From Anaerolineaceae bacterium (GTDB lineage Bacteria > Chloroflexota > Anaerolineae > Anaerolineales > Villigracilaceae), in contig VFJR01000012.1 of assembly GCA_009885945.1 (NCBI GenBank), forward strand, positions 1 to 41,610: a stretch of 41,610 bases of DNA, in the 5' to 3' direction. The notes beneath the pieces were generated by a model, which was not told the DNA's origin, did no database searches, and worked only from the letters and a program-made list of their open reading frames with translations. Positions 1-10,023 of this stretch are shown piece by piece. Each line of letters opens with the position of its first letter. Position 1 is the stretch's first letter. The position numbers were made by a program, and so were the translations under genes.

Positions 1-1
1 C

Positions 2-2518
2 CGTGTATTTATTACCAAAGGGATTTCTATTCCCGTTGGGCTGGGATCGCTAGTGGTTATTACCGGAATAACGATTGCCACTCTTCCATCTCTTTGGATT
101 GGCAGAGTTATTATTTTTTCTATAATGACAGTTGCCTTAACTGTCATTATAGATCAATACACAACCGGCATTCCAGTTTCTCCAGCATCCGATCTTATAT
201 ATTTCGTTTCAAGCGCAACGGGCTTTATTTACATTATATTGATCGGCTCTCAATTTAAAAACTTAACACTGCGGATTAAATTTGGCGTTGGGTTAATCAC
301 AACTGCAGTCATCCCGGTGCTAGTGATTGGCATAGTCTCCTATTCCCAAGCACGAGCAACCTTAGAAAATCAGGTAAAAGCAGACTTACAAGAAACCGCA
401 TTTCGAAACACGGCTGTTATTTCAAATTTCCTAGACACACAAATCAGTATTATGCTCACAGAATCTAGGCTGACAGATATCGTACAGTTTCTTGAAGAAA
501 CGGGACCTTCATTTTCGATATCAGAACAAAAAGCAGAAACTTTAGAAAATTTAAATACACTAGTGCAGAAAGACCCAATACACATATTGTCCTACGCGCT
601 CGCCGATGAAAATGGGATAATAATCCTTGATACCGATAATCGCTATATAGGCAAAAACATTTCAAAAGAAGATTATTTTGAAAGTATAAGTACTCAAAAC
701 CCCTATGTTTCAATTGTACGTATAGACCCTATTTCACTTGAGCCTACTATCTACTTTGCTACGCCAGTCATCTCGGGCAACGGAAGCAGCATTGGAATAA
801 TTCTTGTAAAATACAACGCAGATATCATTCAAGCTATCCTGCAAACAGCAGACGAATCAAGGTCAACTGGATCAGGATATACGTTTGTGCTGAGCTCCGA
901 TACATTCGTTAATCTTGCTCACACTACCCATCCGGAAATAGTATACAAAACTTATAAAGACTTTGCATCATCAGAATTGCAGAAGTTACAAGAAGAAATG
1001 GCTATAAAAGAAGGCTCCGCAGATTCATTAATTTTATCTCAACCAGATACAGTTACCCAGCTTGAATCTATGGATGCCGTAAAAGAGTTTATCGTTCCTG
1101 CCTGGGAGAGCAACGGCGAACTAACCGAAATGGCAGCAGTTCGCATTCCAAATACTTCTTGGATTCTTGTTTCGGCAACTCCTCAAAGCGACATAAATTT
1201 ACTGACTCAATCACAAACTCGCACAACGATCTTCTACACGATCACCATAATAATAGTATCCGCCATCATTGCATTTTTTGCATCCAATTTCTTCACTGCT
1301 CCTATTATTAATATCACCCGTGCAGCCGAAAAAATATTGCAAGGCGATTTTACCAGCTTGGTCAAAGCTGAAACCAATGATGAAATAGGTATATTGGCTA
1401 GCACTTTTAATTTAATGTCATCGCAAATACAAGACCTGGTAGGAAGCCTTGAATCTCGTGTAAATCAACGTACATCAGAATTAGAAAATGCTACAAAGCA
1501 AACGGAAAAAAAAGTTCGGGAGCTTCAAACAATTACCGAAGTTGCACGATATATTTCTACAGAAAACGACCTTGAAAAACTATTAACGCTCGTAACCATC
1601 ACCATGAGTGAAAGGTTTGGTTTTTATCATATTGGCATCTTTTTATTAAATGAAAATAAGAATTTCGCCATTCTCCGCGCAGCCAATAGTGACGGCGGGC
1701 AAGTGATGTTAAAAAGAAATCATAAACTTGAAGTAGGGCAGGTTGGCATCGTGGGCTATGTAACAGCAACAGGGAAACCCCGTATAGCACTTGATACAGG
1801 TACTGATGCAGTCTATTTTAATAACCCAGACCTGCCCAACACTCGCTCAGAAATGGCGCTGCCGCTTATTGTAAGAGGCATTCTGATTGGAGCTTTAGAT
1901 GTACAAAGTACGCTGTCAAACGCATTCACAGATGATGATATAGCCATTCTCGGTTTATTGGCAGATCAAGTTGCAATAGCTATTGAAAATACAAGCTTAC
2001 TTGAAGGAACACAAAAAGCATTAGCCGATTCACAATCAGTTTATCGTGAATACGTGACAAATGCGTGGCAGAAAAAGACAACTGGTGCCATTACAGGGTA
2101 TCATTTAAGTGATTTGGGGGGCAAAATCATCACCACAACACCTGGTCTTTCCGAAATAGGCAGTGATGATTTTGAAAATAAAATTTCTATTCCCATCCGT
2201 GTGCGCGAACAAGTTATCGGAGCATTAAATATTCGCTCATCAACAAATGAACAAAAAACATTAAATAAAGACGAGCTAGGTGTAGTGGAAGCTATTGCAG
2301 ATCGACTTGGATTGGCACTCGACAATGCCCGTTTATTTGAAGAAACAACATCACGTGCATCACGAGAACGAGCTGTATCTGATATCACCACAAAGATTCG
2401 CAGTACAAACAATCCACAAGAAATGATCCGCACTGCCTTAGATGAGCTGCAACAAGTTCTTGGAGCTAGGCGAATTGAAGTTGTTCCAGGAAAAGCACAG
2501 CAAAAGACAGACACATAA
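2..2518 (+). CDS. Membrane sensor protein: TM segments, dCache, HAMP, GAF domains (5' partial)
   Basis: The reading frame is open to the left edge, so the true start lies outside the window; the first internal GTG is at 53. Three hydrophobic segments (about nt 85-155, 180-250, 275-345) precede an extracytoplasmic Cache-like region (nt 350-1200). Another TM helix (nt 1225-1290) leads into a HAMP linker and coiled coil (nt 1290-1500), a complete GAF domain (nt 1540-2010; ends in the typical AIAIENTSLLE) and a second, degenerate GAF region (nt 2030-2340). The last ~60 residues resemble only the first half of another GAF domain. No kinase, cyclase or methyl-accepting output domain is present, so the signal probably passes to the downstream hybrid kinase (inference). 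The parA-like gene starts 22 bases after the stop. Ligand unknown. Confidence 0.85.
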   Translation, partial: RVFITKGISIPVGLGSLVVITGITIATLPSLWIGRVIIFSIMTVALTVIIDQYTTGIPVSPASDLIYFVSSATGFIYIILIGSQFKNLTLRIKFGVGLITTAVIPVLVIGIVSYSQARATLENQVKADLQETAFRNTAVISNFLDTQISIMLTESRLTDIVQFLEETGPSFSISEQKAETLENLNTLVQKDPIHILSYALADENGIIILDTDNRYIGKNISKEDYFESISTQNPYVSIVRIDPISLEPTIYFATPVISGNGSSIGIILVKYNADIIQAILQTADESRSTGSGYTFVLSSDTFVNLAHTTHPEIVYKTYKDFASSELQKLQEEMAIKEGSADSLILSQPDTVTQLESMDAVKEFIVPAWESNGELTEMAAVRIPNTSWILVSATPQSDINLLTQSQTRTTIFYTITIIIVSAIIAFFASNFFTAPIINITRAAEKILQGDFTSLVKAETNDEIGILASTFNLMSSQIQDLVGSLESRVNQRTSELENATKQTEKKVRELQTITEVARYISTENDLEKLLTLVTITMSERFGFYHIGIFLLNENKNFAILRAANSDGGQVMLKRNHKLEVGQVGIVGYVTATGKPRIALDTGTDAVYFNNPDLPNTRSEMALPLIVRGILIGALDVQSTLSNAFTDDDIAILGLLADQVAIAIENTSLLEGTQKALADSQSVYREYVTNAWQKKTTGAITGYHLSDLGGKIITTTPGLSEIGSDDFENKISIPIRVREQVIGALNIRSSTNEQKTLNKDELGVVEAIADRLGLALDNARLFEETTSRASRERAVSDITTKIRSTNNPQEMIRTALDELQQVLGARRIEVVPGKAQQKTDT

Positions 2519-2540
2519 GCATTAATAAAAAGAGGCTAGA

Positions 2541-3326
2541 ATGACCACAATATTTGCAGTATCCAATGAAAAAGGCGGTGTGGCAAAAACAACGACCACC
2601 CTCTCGCTTGGCGCAGCATTAAGCGAAACGGGAAAGCGTATTCTTTTAATTGACCTCGATCCACAGGCTAATTTAACGCTAGCACTTGGAATAGAACCAA
2701 GCGAAACAACCATTACATCCGGAAGTGTTTTAATTGAATCTGCCCCTCTAAAAAGCGCAATCATTAAAACAGATGTTGAAAATATTGACTTAATTCCTTC
2801 CAATCTAAAAATAGAAACTGCCGAACAATTTCTCCCTATGCGCACAAATTACCAAAGTATCCTGCGCCGGGCGATTGAAGCAACCAACCCATCAGTATAT
2901 GACTATATTTTGTTTGATTGCCCTCCTGCCTTAGGAGCCATTACAATAAACGCACTTACTGCGGCTTCTATGGTGGTCATTCCAACACAAGCAGAATATT
3001 TTTCTGCCTATGCACTACGAAATATGATGAGTACAATTCGTCGAGTGAGACAAGAGAGCAACCCAGATCTCGCATACCGCATTTTGGTAACCTTGCTCGA
3101 TCGGCGCAACCGCACGCACAAAAATATTCACGAGCAATTGCGCGCCACCTTCGGCGATGGTGTATTTTCAACTGTCATAGAATTGGACACAAAGTTGAGA
3201 GAAAGTCCCATGGTGGGCATGCCTATCACCCAATATAAGCCAACAAGCCGCGGTTCTATTCAGTATAAGCTCTTGGCTCAGGAGTTAATCGAGTATGCCA
3301 AAGAAGAAAGCCAGCAACCGGCTTAA
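2541..3326 (+). CDS. ParA/MinD-family ATPase
   Basis: A 261-residue ParA-type P-loop ATPase. The deviant Walker A (KGGVAKTT, residues 11-18) with the signature lysine K11, Walker A' (LLIDLDPQ) and Walker B-like DYILFDCPP are all visible. An AGAGGC-type ribosome binding site sits just before ATG 2541. Family members drive ATP-dependent positioning of DNA, chemotaxis arrays or other cargo on the nucleoid. No ParB gene or parS-like cluster is visible nearby. The gene lies between a membrane sensor and a hybrid kinase, and its 3' end overlaps the kinase start by 32 bases. A role in locating the signalling complex (compare PpfA/ParC) is an inference; it could also be a diverged chromosome or plasmid partition ATPase recruited here. 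Confidence 0.9.
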   Translation: MTTIFAVSNEKGGVAKTTTTLSLGAALSETGKRILLIDLDPQANLTLALGIEPSETTITSGSVLIESAPLKSAIIKTDVENIDLIPSNLKIETAEQFLPMRTNYQSILRRAIEATNPSVYDYILFDCPPALGAITINALTAASMVVIPTQAEYFSAYALRNMMSTIRRVRQESNPDLAYRILVTLLDRRNRTHKNIHEQLRATFGDGVFSTVIELDTKLRESPMVGMPITQYKPTSRGSIQYKLLAQELIEYAKEESQQPA

Positions 3327-6300
3327 GAAAATATTCGATGGAGTAACACCCGAAGAAACACTTGCTTTACCAAAGCAAAGTGTTAAAAAAACGCGCCCTA
3401 TTTTAGAAGAAACGCCGCAACTTCCTGTTCCGTCTGATCTTCCTAAAACGAAGCCATTAAATTCCAACAACCTACCCACATCGACCAAAGCTGAACGAAA
3501 AACCGACCCGAATAAATCAAAACAGTTAAAACCAACTTCTGATCGCGCTGAGAACAATACTAGCGTCGAAACCATTACAGAGAGCGTGTCTGAAGGTGGA
3601 TCAATTCTATCTTTTGCTTTCCAGGCAAAAGAAGATAACTGGTCAATTTTACGAGTTGTTGATGAGCCAACCCGGCAATGGACAGATGATGAGCAATTGC
3701 TCATCAAACAAGTCACCGACCAGTTATCCCTTGCGCTCGAAAATGCTTATCTTTTTCAAGATTCACAGAGACGCGCAAATGAAATGACTGCGCTTGCCCA
3801 AATTGGGCGAGAAATATCTTCAACTTTAAATACCGAAGCAATTCTCCAAAAAATTTCGGAGCATGCCCATAAACTATTACAAGCTGCTTCTGCCGCAATC
3901 TATATTCCCAATGAAGAGATTACCCTGCTTCAACCCATTGCTACTACGGGAGAAGAGGCGCAGGAAATCAAAGATGATCCTTTAACTATTGGAAAAGGCG
4001 TTATTGGTTCCATTGCCGCAAACCGTGTTGGCGAAATTATTAATAACGTAAATGAAGATTCGCGAGCCATTACTATTAAAGGCACAGAGACCACCACCAT
4101 TGAGCATTTAATGGTAATGCCCATTCTCACGCAAGACACACTTAGAGGGGTTATCGCAGTTTGGCGAGAGGGAGACGAACAGGAGTTTGTTACAACAGAG
4201 TTTGATTTCCTATCCAGTTTGGCTCAACAAGCCGCAGTTACTATCGAAAATGCGCGCCTTTTTGAAGAAGAAACAAGGCGCTCCGCAGAATTACAGGCGG
4301 TTTCTGAAATTTCATCGGCACTTTCAACGATTTTAAATGAGCAAAGATTGCTTGAAGAATTCGTATATTTAACCCGTAAACGATTTAATCTTTATCACAC
4401 TCATATTTTCATGCTTGAGGAAGATAAAATAACTTTATCCGTCAGAGCTTGTGGATGGCTGGAAGAGGAGAAAAAAGGCACTCAAGACAGCCACTCTATA
4501 AATATTAACCAACAAGTCTCGCTTGTTGCTAAAGCGGCGCGAACGCATCAGACTGTGATTCAAAACAACGTTAGAGAAGACCCGACTTGGCTCGCCAATC
4601 CTGAGCTGCCATATGTTAAATCTGAAATGGCTGTGCCTGTTTTCTCTCAAGAAAAACTACTCGGCATTTTGAATGTCCATTCCGAACGCGGGCAAGCCTT
4701 TTCAGATAGCGATGCCGCTATTATGACTACGCTCGCCACGCAAATTGGCGCGGTGATTCAAAATACAAGGCTGTTCCAACAAATTAGATCAAGCCAATCA
4801 CAACTTTCAGAAGCTTTAAAAATTGCACGTTTAGGATATTCTGAATCTGATCCAAAATCTGCGCTGATGACATTAACCGATGAGCTCTATGCTCTTTTGG
4901 AAACAAACTCAGAAAAAGAAGGCGGCTATACCCACTCCTTTGAACATGTACTTAAAGTATTTGTTTTCCCTGAAGATGAACCAAAAGCAAGAACGGCGAT
5001 GAGAGATGCAATTGCATCAACCGACGCGGCTGAAATTGCCGCGGAAATCAGGTTTGTGACGCGGTCAGAAAAAATAATATGGGTAAGAACAATTTATAAA
5101 GCAGAGCGTGATGCGGCAGGAAATCCAATCAAGGTAATTTCGTCTGCTCAAGATATTACAGAGCGAAAAATTGCTGAAGATGCAATTCAACGTAGAAATC
5201 AATATTTGGCAACCTCAGCAGAAATCAGCCGTATCGTTACATCTACATTAGATTTAGATACGATTTTTGCACGCACAGTAAATTTGGTGGCTGAGCGTTT
5301 CAATCTTTACCACGCCGCCATCTTCACAACCGACGAAACAAAATTCAATGCATCGTTCCGCGAAGGTACGGGTATGGCAGGCGAAGCAATGAAGACAGGC
5401 AAGTTTAGTGTGCAGGTAAATGATAGAAATATCATTGGCTCAGTAATTTGGAACGGCGAAGCCTTGGTGATTGATGATGTGTCTGCTGATCCACGCTACA
5501 AACCTAATGAGTTATTGTCTGAAACTCGATCTGAAGCAGGCATTCCCCTGCGTATTGGGAATAGAACAATTGGCGTATTGGATATTCAATCCACACAGCT
5601 AAGCGCTTTTAATGAAAACGATCTCGCTGTACTGCAAACATTGGCAGATCAGGTTGCCATTGCAATTGATAATGCCCGCTCTTATGAGATATCACAACAA
5701 GCCGTTTTGGAAATGCGCGAAACTGATCGCGTAAAAAGCCAATTCCTCGCAAATATGAGCCATGAATTGAGGACTCCATTAAATTCCATCATTGGATTCT
5801 CGCGCGTCATTCTCAAGGGGATAGATGGTCCTGTTACCGAGCTACAGCAACAAGACCTGACCGCTATTTACAATTCTGGACAGCACCTGCTGGCGCTGAT
5901 TAATGACATCCTTGATTTATCGAAGATCGAAGCTGGCAAGATGGAACTCGCCTTCGACGATGTTAATATCGTTGATTTGATCAATGGCGTGCTATCAACA
6001 ATTTCAGGTTATACGAAAGATAAACCAATCACAATAAAAAAGATTACGCCAACAGACTTGCCGATTATAAGAGCCGATGCAATCCGCTTACGCCAAGTTA
6101 TGCTTAATCTGCTCTCAAACGCTGCAAAATTCACAGACGAAGGCGAAATTAAAGTTGAGGCTAAAATCATTGTCGAACAGGAAACTGGACGGCAAGAAGT
6201 TATGGTAAGCGTAACAGATTCTGGTCCTGGCATTTCGCCTGAAGATCAGAAAAAGCTTTTCCAAGCATTTTCGCAAGTCGACGATTCTCCAACCCGAAAA

Positions 6301-7218
6301 ACAGGCGGTACAGGATTAGGACTCTCGATTTCAGACCGTCTTGTACAAATGCATGGTGGAAGGATAGGGGTTAATAGTGCGGTAGGAAAAGGTAGTACTT
6401 TTTTCTTTACAGTTCCCGCTCCACAAGTCAAAGAACAGAAAACTGATGATGATAGCGGCGTAAAGGTAATTCTCGCAATTGATGATGATGAAAAAGTAAT
6501 CAGCTTATACGAACGCTATCTGCAACCTCAGGGATATCAAGTTGTATCAGTCACGGACCCTGCCAAAGCAAAAGAAAAAGCTATTCAAATTAAACCTTTT
6601 GCCATCACGCTTGATATTATGATGCCGAACATTGACGGCTGGCAAGTGCTTTCAGAATTAAAAGCTGACCCTGCAACACGCGACATTCCGATTGTTATTT
6701 GCAGCATCATAGAAGACCATAAGAAGGGCTTTAGCCTGGGAGCATCAGACTATCTGGCAAAGCCTATTCTTGAAGAAGATCTTTTGGACGCACTAGATCG
6801 TTTAAATGCTGACGGCTCCATCAAGGAAGTCCTTGTTATTGATGACGACCCAAATGACTTACGCTTAATCGGCAAAATGCTAAACGACCAAGGACGCTAC
6901 AAATCTATTTTGGCAGAGGGTGGACCTCAAGGCTGGCAAATGATTCAAGCCTCGCCGCCCCAAGCTGTAATCCTTGATCTGTTCATGCCTGAAATGGACG
7001 GCTTATCTATTATTGAAAATATGCGCTCAGATGACAAACTAAGGGATGTGCCGGTCATTATGATTACCGGCGCAGACCTATCCCCTGAGCAGCGTGAAAA
7101 CATGAACAAAATGGGACAAGTGCTATTAAACAAAGGGTCATTTACCCCTAATGAGCTGCTTGGCACGATTGAACGAGCTTTACATAGAATACAAAAAAAG
7201 AAAAAAGCGACTTCTTAA
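3295..7218 (+). CDS. Multi-GAF/PAS hybrid histidine kinase with two receiver domains
   Basis: A 1307-residue soluble hybrid kinase with no TM segment. Order: low-complexity N-terminus (1-95), the C-terminal half of a GAF (about 98-165), GAF (172-322), GAF (328-497), PAS/PAC (505-625), GAF (638-796), HisKA with H823 in the NMSHELRTPLN motif, HATPase_c (about 920-1040; N-box LNLLSNAAKF, DSGPGIS, GGTGLGLSI), receiver 1 (1058-1170, phospho-acceptor D1107 in DIMMPNIDG) and receiver 2 (1181-1300, D1228 in DLFMPEMDG). The start overlaps the end of the ParA gene, suggesting translational coupling. It most likely autophosphorylates and relays through its two receivers. Its partner may be the upstream membrane sensor and/or the receiver-tagged enzyme downstream (inference). 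Confidence 0.93.
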   Translation: MPKKKASNRLKKIFDGVTPEETLALPKQSVKKTRPILEETPQLPVPSDLPKTKPLNSNNLPTSTKAERKTDPNKSKQLKPTSDRAENNTSVETITESVSEGGSILSFAFQAKEDNWSILRVVDEPTRQWTDDEQLLIKQVTDQLSLALENAYLFQDSQRRANEMTALAQIGREISSTLNTEAILQKISEHAHKLLQAASAAIYIPNEEITLLQPIATTGEEAQEIKDDPLTIGKGVIGSIAANRVGEIINNVNEDSRAITIKGTETTTIEHLMVMPILTQDTLRGVIAVWREGDEQEFVTTEFDFLSSLAQQAAVTIENARLFEEETRRSAELQAVSEISSALSTILNEQRLLEEFVYLTRKRFNLYHTHIFMLEEDKITLSVRACGWLEEEKKGTQDSHSININQQVSLVAKAARTHQTVIQNNVREDPTWLANPELPYVKSEMAVPVFSQEKLLGILNVHSERGQAFSDSDAAIMTTLATQIGAVIQNTRLFQQIRSSQSQLSEALKIARLGYSESDPKSALMTLTDELYALLETNSEKEGGYTHSFEHVLKVFVFPEDEPKARTAMRDAIASTDAAEIAAEIRFVTRSEKIIWVRTIYKAERDAAGNPIKVISSAQDITERKIAEDAIQRRNQYLATSAEISRIVTSTLDLDTIFARTVNLVAERFNLYHAAIFTTDETKFNASFREGTGMAGEAMKTGKFSVQVNDRNIIGSVIWNGEALVIDDVSADPRYKPNELLSETRSEAGIPLRIGNRTIGVLDIQSTQLSAFNENDLAVLQTLADQVAIAIDNARSYEISQQAVLEMRETDRVKSQFLANMSHELRTPLNSIIGFSRVILKGIDGPVTELQQQDLTAIYNSGQHLLALINDILDLSKIEAGKMELAFDDVNIVDLINGVLSTISGYTKDKPITIKKITPTDLPIIRADAIRLRQVMLNLLSNAAKFTDEGEIKVEAKIIVEQETGRQEVMVSVTDSGPGISPEDQKKLFQAFSQVDDSPTRKTGGTGLGLSISDRLVQMHGGRIGVNSAVGKGSTFFFTVPAPQVKEQKTDDDSGVKVILAIDDDEKVISLYERYLQPQGYQVVSVTDPAKAKEKAIQIKPFAITLDIMMPNIDGWQVLSELKADPATRDIPIVICSIIEDHKKGFSLGASDYLAKPILEEDLLDALDRLNADGSIKEVLVIDDDPNDLRLIGKMLNDQGRYKSILAEGGPQGWQMIQASPPQAVILDLFMPEMDGLSIIENMRSDDKLRDVPVIMITGADLSPEQRENMNKMGQVLLNKGSFTPNELLGTIERALHRIQKKKKATS

Positions 7219-7294
7219 ACCCACTTGTTTTATTAGATTTGGAAATTATAAATACTGCATTGTTCTTTCAATAATTTATTTCGAGGTATTATCC

Positions 7295-8965
7295 GTGTCA
7301 TTCGTGATTAAGTGTATGGATTGTAACCACACAACAAATTACTACCCTTCATCTACAACATGCCCGCGCTGCGACAGTCAATGGCGGGAAGTCGAATATG
7401 ACTATGAAGAAGTAAAGAAAATTTGGGAAACACAACTTAAAAACAGAAATTTCAACCTTTGGCGCTACAAAGAACTATTGCCGATTCGCAATCCCAACCC
7501 AGCTCTTTCACTCGGAGAGGGAGGAACGCCGCTCATTCAAGCCGTCAATCTTGGTTTAATGCTCGGATGTCAAAATTTATATATTAAGGATGAAAGACAA
7601 GGTCCTACTTCATCGTTCAAAGATAGACAGGCATCCATCACTATTTCAGCATTAAAAGAAGCCGGTATAACAGAAATGGTAGCCGCATCCACAGGAAATG
7701 TAGCGATTGCATACTCTGCATACGCGGCTAGAGCGGGGATAAAACTTTGGGCTTTTGTTACCAGCCTCGTTCCAGCGGTTAAGATGCGCGAAATCGCCTT
7801 GTACGGAAGTCAAGTTGTAAAAGTCACAGGATCGTATGATCAAGCAAAGCAGGTGGCATCAGAATTTGCGCGGCAAAGAAATCTATATCAGGATATGGGC
7901 GCACGCACCATCACATCTATCGAAGCGATGAAAACTATCGCATTTGAAATTGCTGAACAATTAACAAACTTACATGGTCCCGTCATAACAGAAGATGGTC
8001 GATCTGTGATGCGCACTCCGGATTGGTACGTGCAGGCAATTAGCGGAGGCATGGGGCCGATTGGTGTTTATAAAGGATTTAGAGAATTAAAACAAATGGG
8101 GATGATTGACAAAATTCCTGCACTAGCACCTATTCAAGCCGCAGGATGCGCCCCCATGGCTGACAGCTGGAAACAAGGGTTGGAAACAGCCACTCCAGTA
8201 AAAAATCCGAAAACGCACATTGAAACATTAGCAACCGGCGACCCCGGGCGGGCGTACCAAGTACTAAAATCCAGAGTCGATGAAACTCATGGTGCATTTG
8301 AAAGCGTTAGCGATGAAGATGCTTTCCGTGCTATGCATGTGCTTGCAAAGATGGAGGGCATTTCTGCTGAACCAGCAGCAGGCGTTGCTTTCGCAGGCTT
8401 GTTTCAATTAATTCGCGCGGGCATAATTAAACCAACAGACACAGTGGTAATTAACTGTACTGGGCATACCATGCCTGCCGAACAATTTATCCTTGGCGAT
8501 AATTGGACCAGAGATGTAGTATTCCCAACTGCAACAAAATTAGATACCCCCGAAGATGGCTTACTCTCAGCGCTCAACCAAGTTGCCCCAGAAAGATTTC
8601 CAAAGATTGCAATTGTAGAAGATACACTTGAAGCCCGAAGATTAATCCGCAGAATTTTACAATCTCAAGGAAGTTTTACTATCCTAGAAGCATCGAATGG
8701 GCGCGAAGGGTTGGATTTAATACAAAAAGAATTACCCGATCTTGTCATTTTAGATATGATGATGCCAGAGATGGACGGCTTTTCTGTCATCGAAGCCCTT
8801 AAAGCAAACCCCCAGACTGCCAGCATTCCTGTTATTGTTGCCACCGCAAAAGAGCTAACAATGGATGAAAAAAAGAGGCTTGATGGGCAAATCCAAGCCT
8901 TAATGCAAAAAGGTGACTTCCTAAATGATGAATTTTTAGATGAAGTACGGTCGTTAATAAAATAA
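7295..8965 (+). CDS. Threonine-synthase-like PLP enzyme fused to a C-terminal response-regulator receiver domain
   Basis: GTG 7295 is chosen because a GAGG ribosome binding site ends 8 bases upstream and the product then begins at the N-terminal zinc-ribbon (CMDC...CPRC) usual for this threonine synthase family. The 556-residue product has the PLP fold up to about residue 415, with the Schiff-base lysine K109 in SSFKDRQA and the AASTGNVAIAYSAYAA phosphate-binding region. The family converts O-phosphohomoserine to threonine. Residues about 435-556 form a complete CheY-like receiver: acidic pair in IVEDT, phospho-acceptor D487 in VILDMMMPEMDG, and a lysine in LMQKGDF. A receiver on a biosynthetic PLP enzyme is unusual. 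Its position 76 bases behind a hybrid kinase suggests phospho-control of the enzyme (inference). The true substrate is unproven. Confidence 0.85.
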   Translation: MSFVIKCMDCNHTTNYYPSSTTCPRCDSQWREVEYDYEEVKKIWETQLKNRNFNLWRYKELLPIRNPNPALSLGEGGTPLIQAVNLGLMLGCQNLYIKDERQGPTSSFKDRQASITISALKEAGITEMVAASTGNVAIAYSAYAARAGIKLWAFVTSLVPAVKMREIALYGSQVVKVTGSYDQAKQVASEFARQRNLYQDMGARTITSIEAMKTIAFEIAEQLTNLHGPVITEDGRSVMRTPDWYVQAISGGMGPIGVYKGFRELKQMGMIDKIPALAPIQAAGCAPMADSWKQGLETATPVKNPKTHIETLATGDPGRAYQVLKSRVDETHGAFESVSDEDAFRAMHVLAKMEGISAEPAAGVAFAGLFQLIRAGIIKPTDTVVINCTGHTMPAEQFILGDNWTRDVVFPTATKLDTPEDGLLSALNQVAPERFPKIAIVEDTLEARRLIRRILQSQGSFTILEASNGREGLDLIQKELPDLVILDMMMPEMDGFSVIEALKANPQTASIPVIVATAKELTMDEKKRLDGQIQALMQKGDFLNDEFLDEVRSLIK

Positions 8966-9042
8966 AAAAACAAAAAGGTATTTTTTAAGTTACGAATTAT
9001 TTGCCAGTATCTAGTCGCATTGATCATTTACAGGAACAAAAT

Positions 9043-10023
9043 ATGCAGAACTTTCAAAAAATACTGGCTGTTATACAAGCACGTTTTTCCAGCGGCATTT
9101 TCGCAGCATTAAGTTCGGCTGTATTTTTGGGTATTTCACCCGTTTTTGCAAAACTGTCTTTACAAGCAGGCTTTACACCGCTAGCAGTCGTCGCATTGCG
9201 CACAAGCTTTGCGGCTGGGTTGCTCTTGCTAATTTTTATTATTTTCTACAGAAGGTTTTTATATATATTTCCTGTTGGTTTAATAGGATGCATAATGGCA
9301 GGGGCAATCAATGGATTTGGATCGCTGCTTTATTTTCAGGCAATTAACAGACTCGATATCAGTGTGGCTCAGTTACTGTACTCACTATATCCGTTCTTTG
9401 TCGCCATCTGGCTTGTTCTAGATAACGAGCCTCTCAGTCGTCTGACAAAAATTCGAATACTCCTAGCCATAACAGCAGTGCTATTGCTTACTACAGTGCA
9501 GCGAGACAATACTGTAGATTTGACCGGGGCGCTGATGATGATAGGCGCGTCTCTACTGTATGCACTACATTTGCCCATTAACCAACGTGTTTTATTTGAA
9601 GTGCCCGCCCCCACCGTCACACTCTATACTCTTCTTTCAATGAGCGCTGTAGTGTTACCAGCTTATTTTATTTTTGACTTCACCCTGCCAACATCGCCAA
9701 ACACCAACTGGTTTCCCCTTCTTGGATTAACTATCGCGACTTTTATTTCAAGAATATCATTATTTTTTGGGGTCAAACGAATAGGCGGAATGCAAACAGC
9801 CCTGCTCGGATTAAGTGAACTTTTCGTGACCCTTTTCTTTGGCCACCTGCTGCTTAATGACACTCTAACAACCATGCAATGGATTGGCGCATTTCTTTTA
9901 GGGGTAAGCCTGTTTATGATAAATTTTGAACAACCTATCCCGCCAAAGCGCGGAGCTAGCGGCTGGCTTTCATGGATTCGTTCTCCTACACTCCCAAAAG
10001 ATTTTTGGCGTACTTTTGAATAA
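9043..10023 (+). CDS. EamA/DMT-superfamily transporter
   Basis: The chosen ATG 9043 has an AGGA site 7 bases upstream; an upstream TTG at 9001 has no such site. The 326-residue product is almost entirely hydrophobic, with about ten predicted TM helices in two homologous EamA halves (LSSAVFLGISPVFAKLSLQAGFTPL in half one, then a second unit ending in LGVSLFMINF). Members export amino acids, nucleotides or other metabolites; the substrate cannot be read from the sequence. It follows the threonine-synthase-like fusion by 77 bases on the same strand, so amino acid export is a possibility only. A perfect 21-bp inverted repeat starts at the last base of its stop codon region. Confidence 0.88.
   Translation: MQNFQKILAVIQARFSSGIFAALSSAVFLGISPVFAKLSLQAGFTPLAVVALRTSFAAGLLLLIFIIFYRRFLYIFPVGLIGCIMAGAINGFGSLLYFQAINRLDISVAQLLYSLYPFFVAIWLVLDNEPLSRLTKIRILLAITAVLLLTTVQRDNTVDLTGALMMIGASLLYALHLPINQRVLFEVPAPTVTLYTLLSMSAVVLPAYFIFDFTLPTSPNTNWFPLLGLTIATFISRISLFFGVKRIGGMQTALLGLSELFVTLFFGHLLLNDTLTTMQWIGAFLLGVSLFMINFEQPIPPKRGASGWLSWIRSPTLPKDFWRTFE

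Noticed and set aside
3285-3716. 143-codon minus-strand frame opposite the start of the hybrid kinase
   Set aside because: Ser/Cys/Phe-rich mirror of a coding region with no start signal.
7151-7294. Extended N-terminus of the threonine-synthase fusion
   Set aside because: It would overlap the kinase gene's last 68 bases, and the added residues do not match the enzyme family; GTG 7295 has a ribosome binding site.
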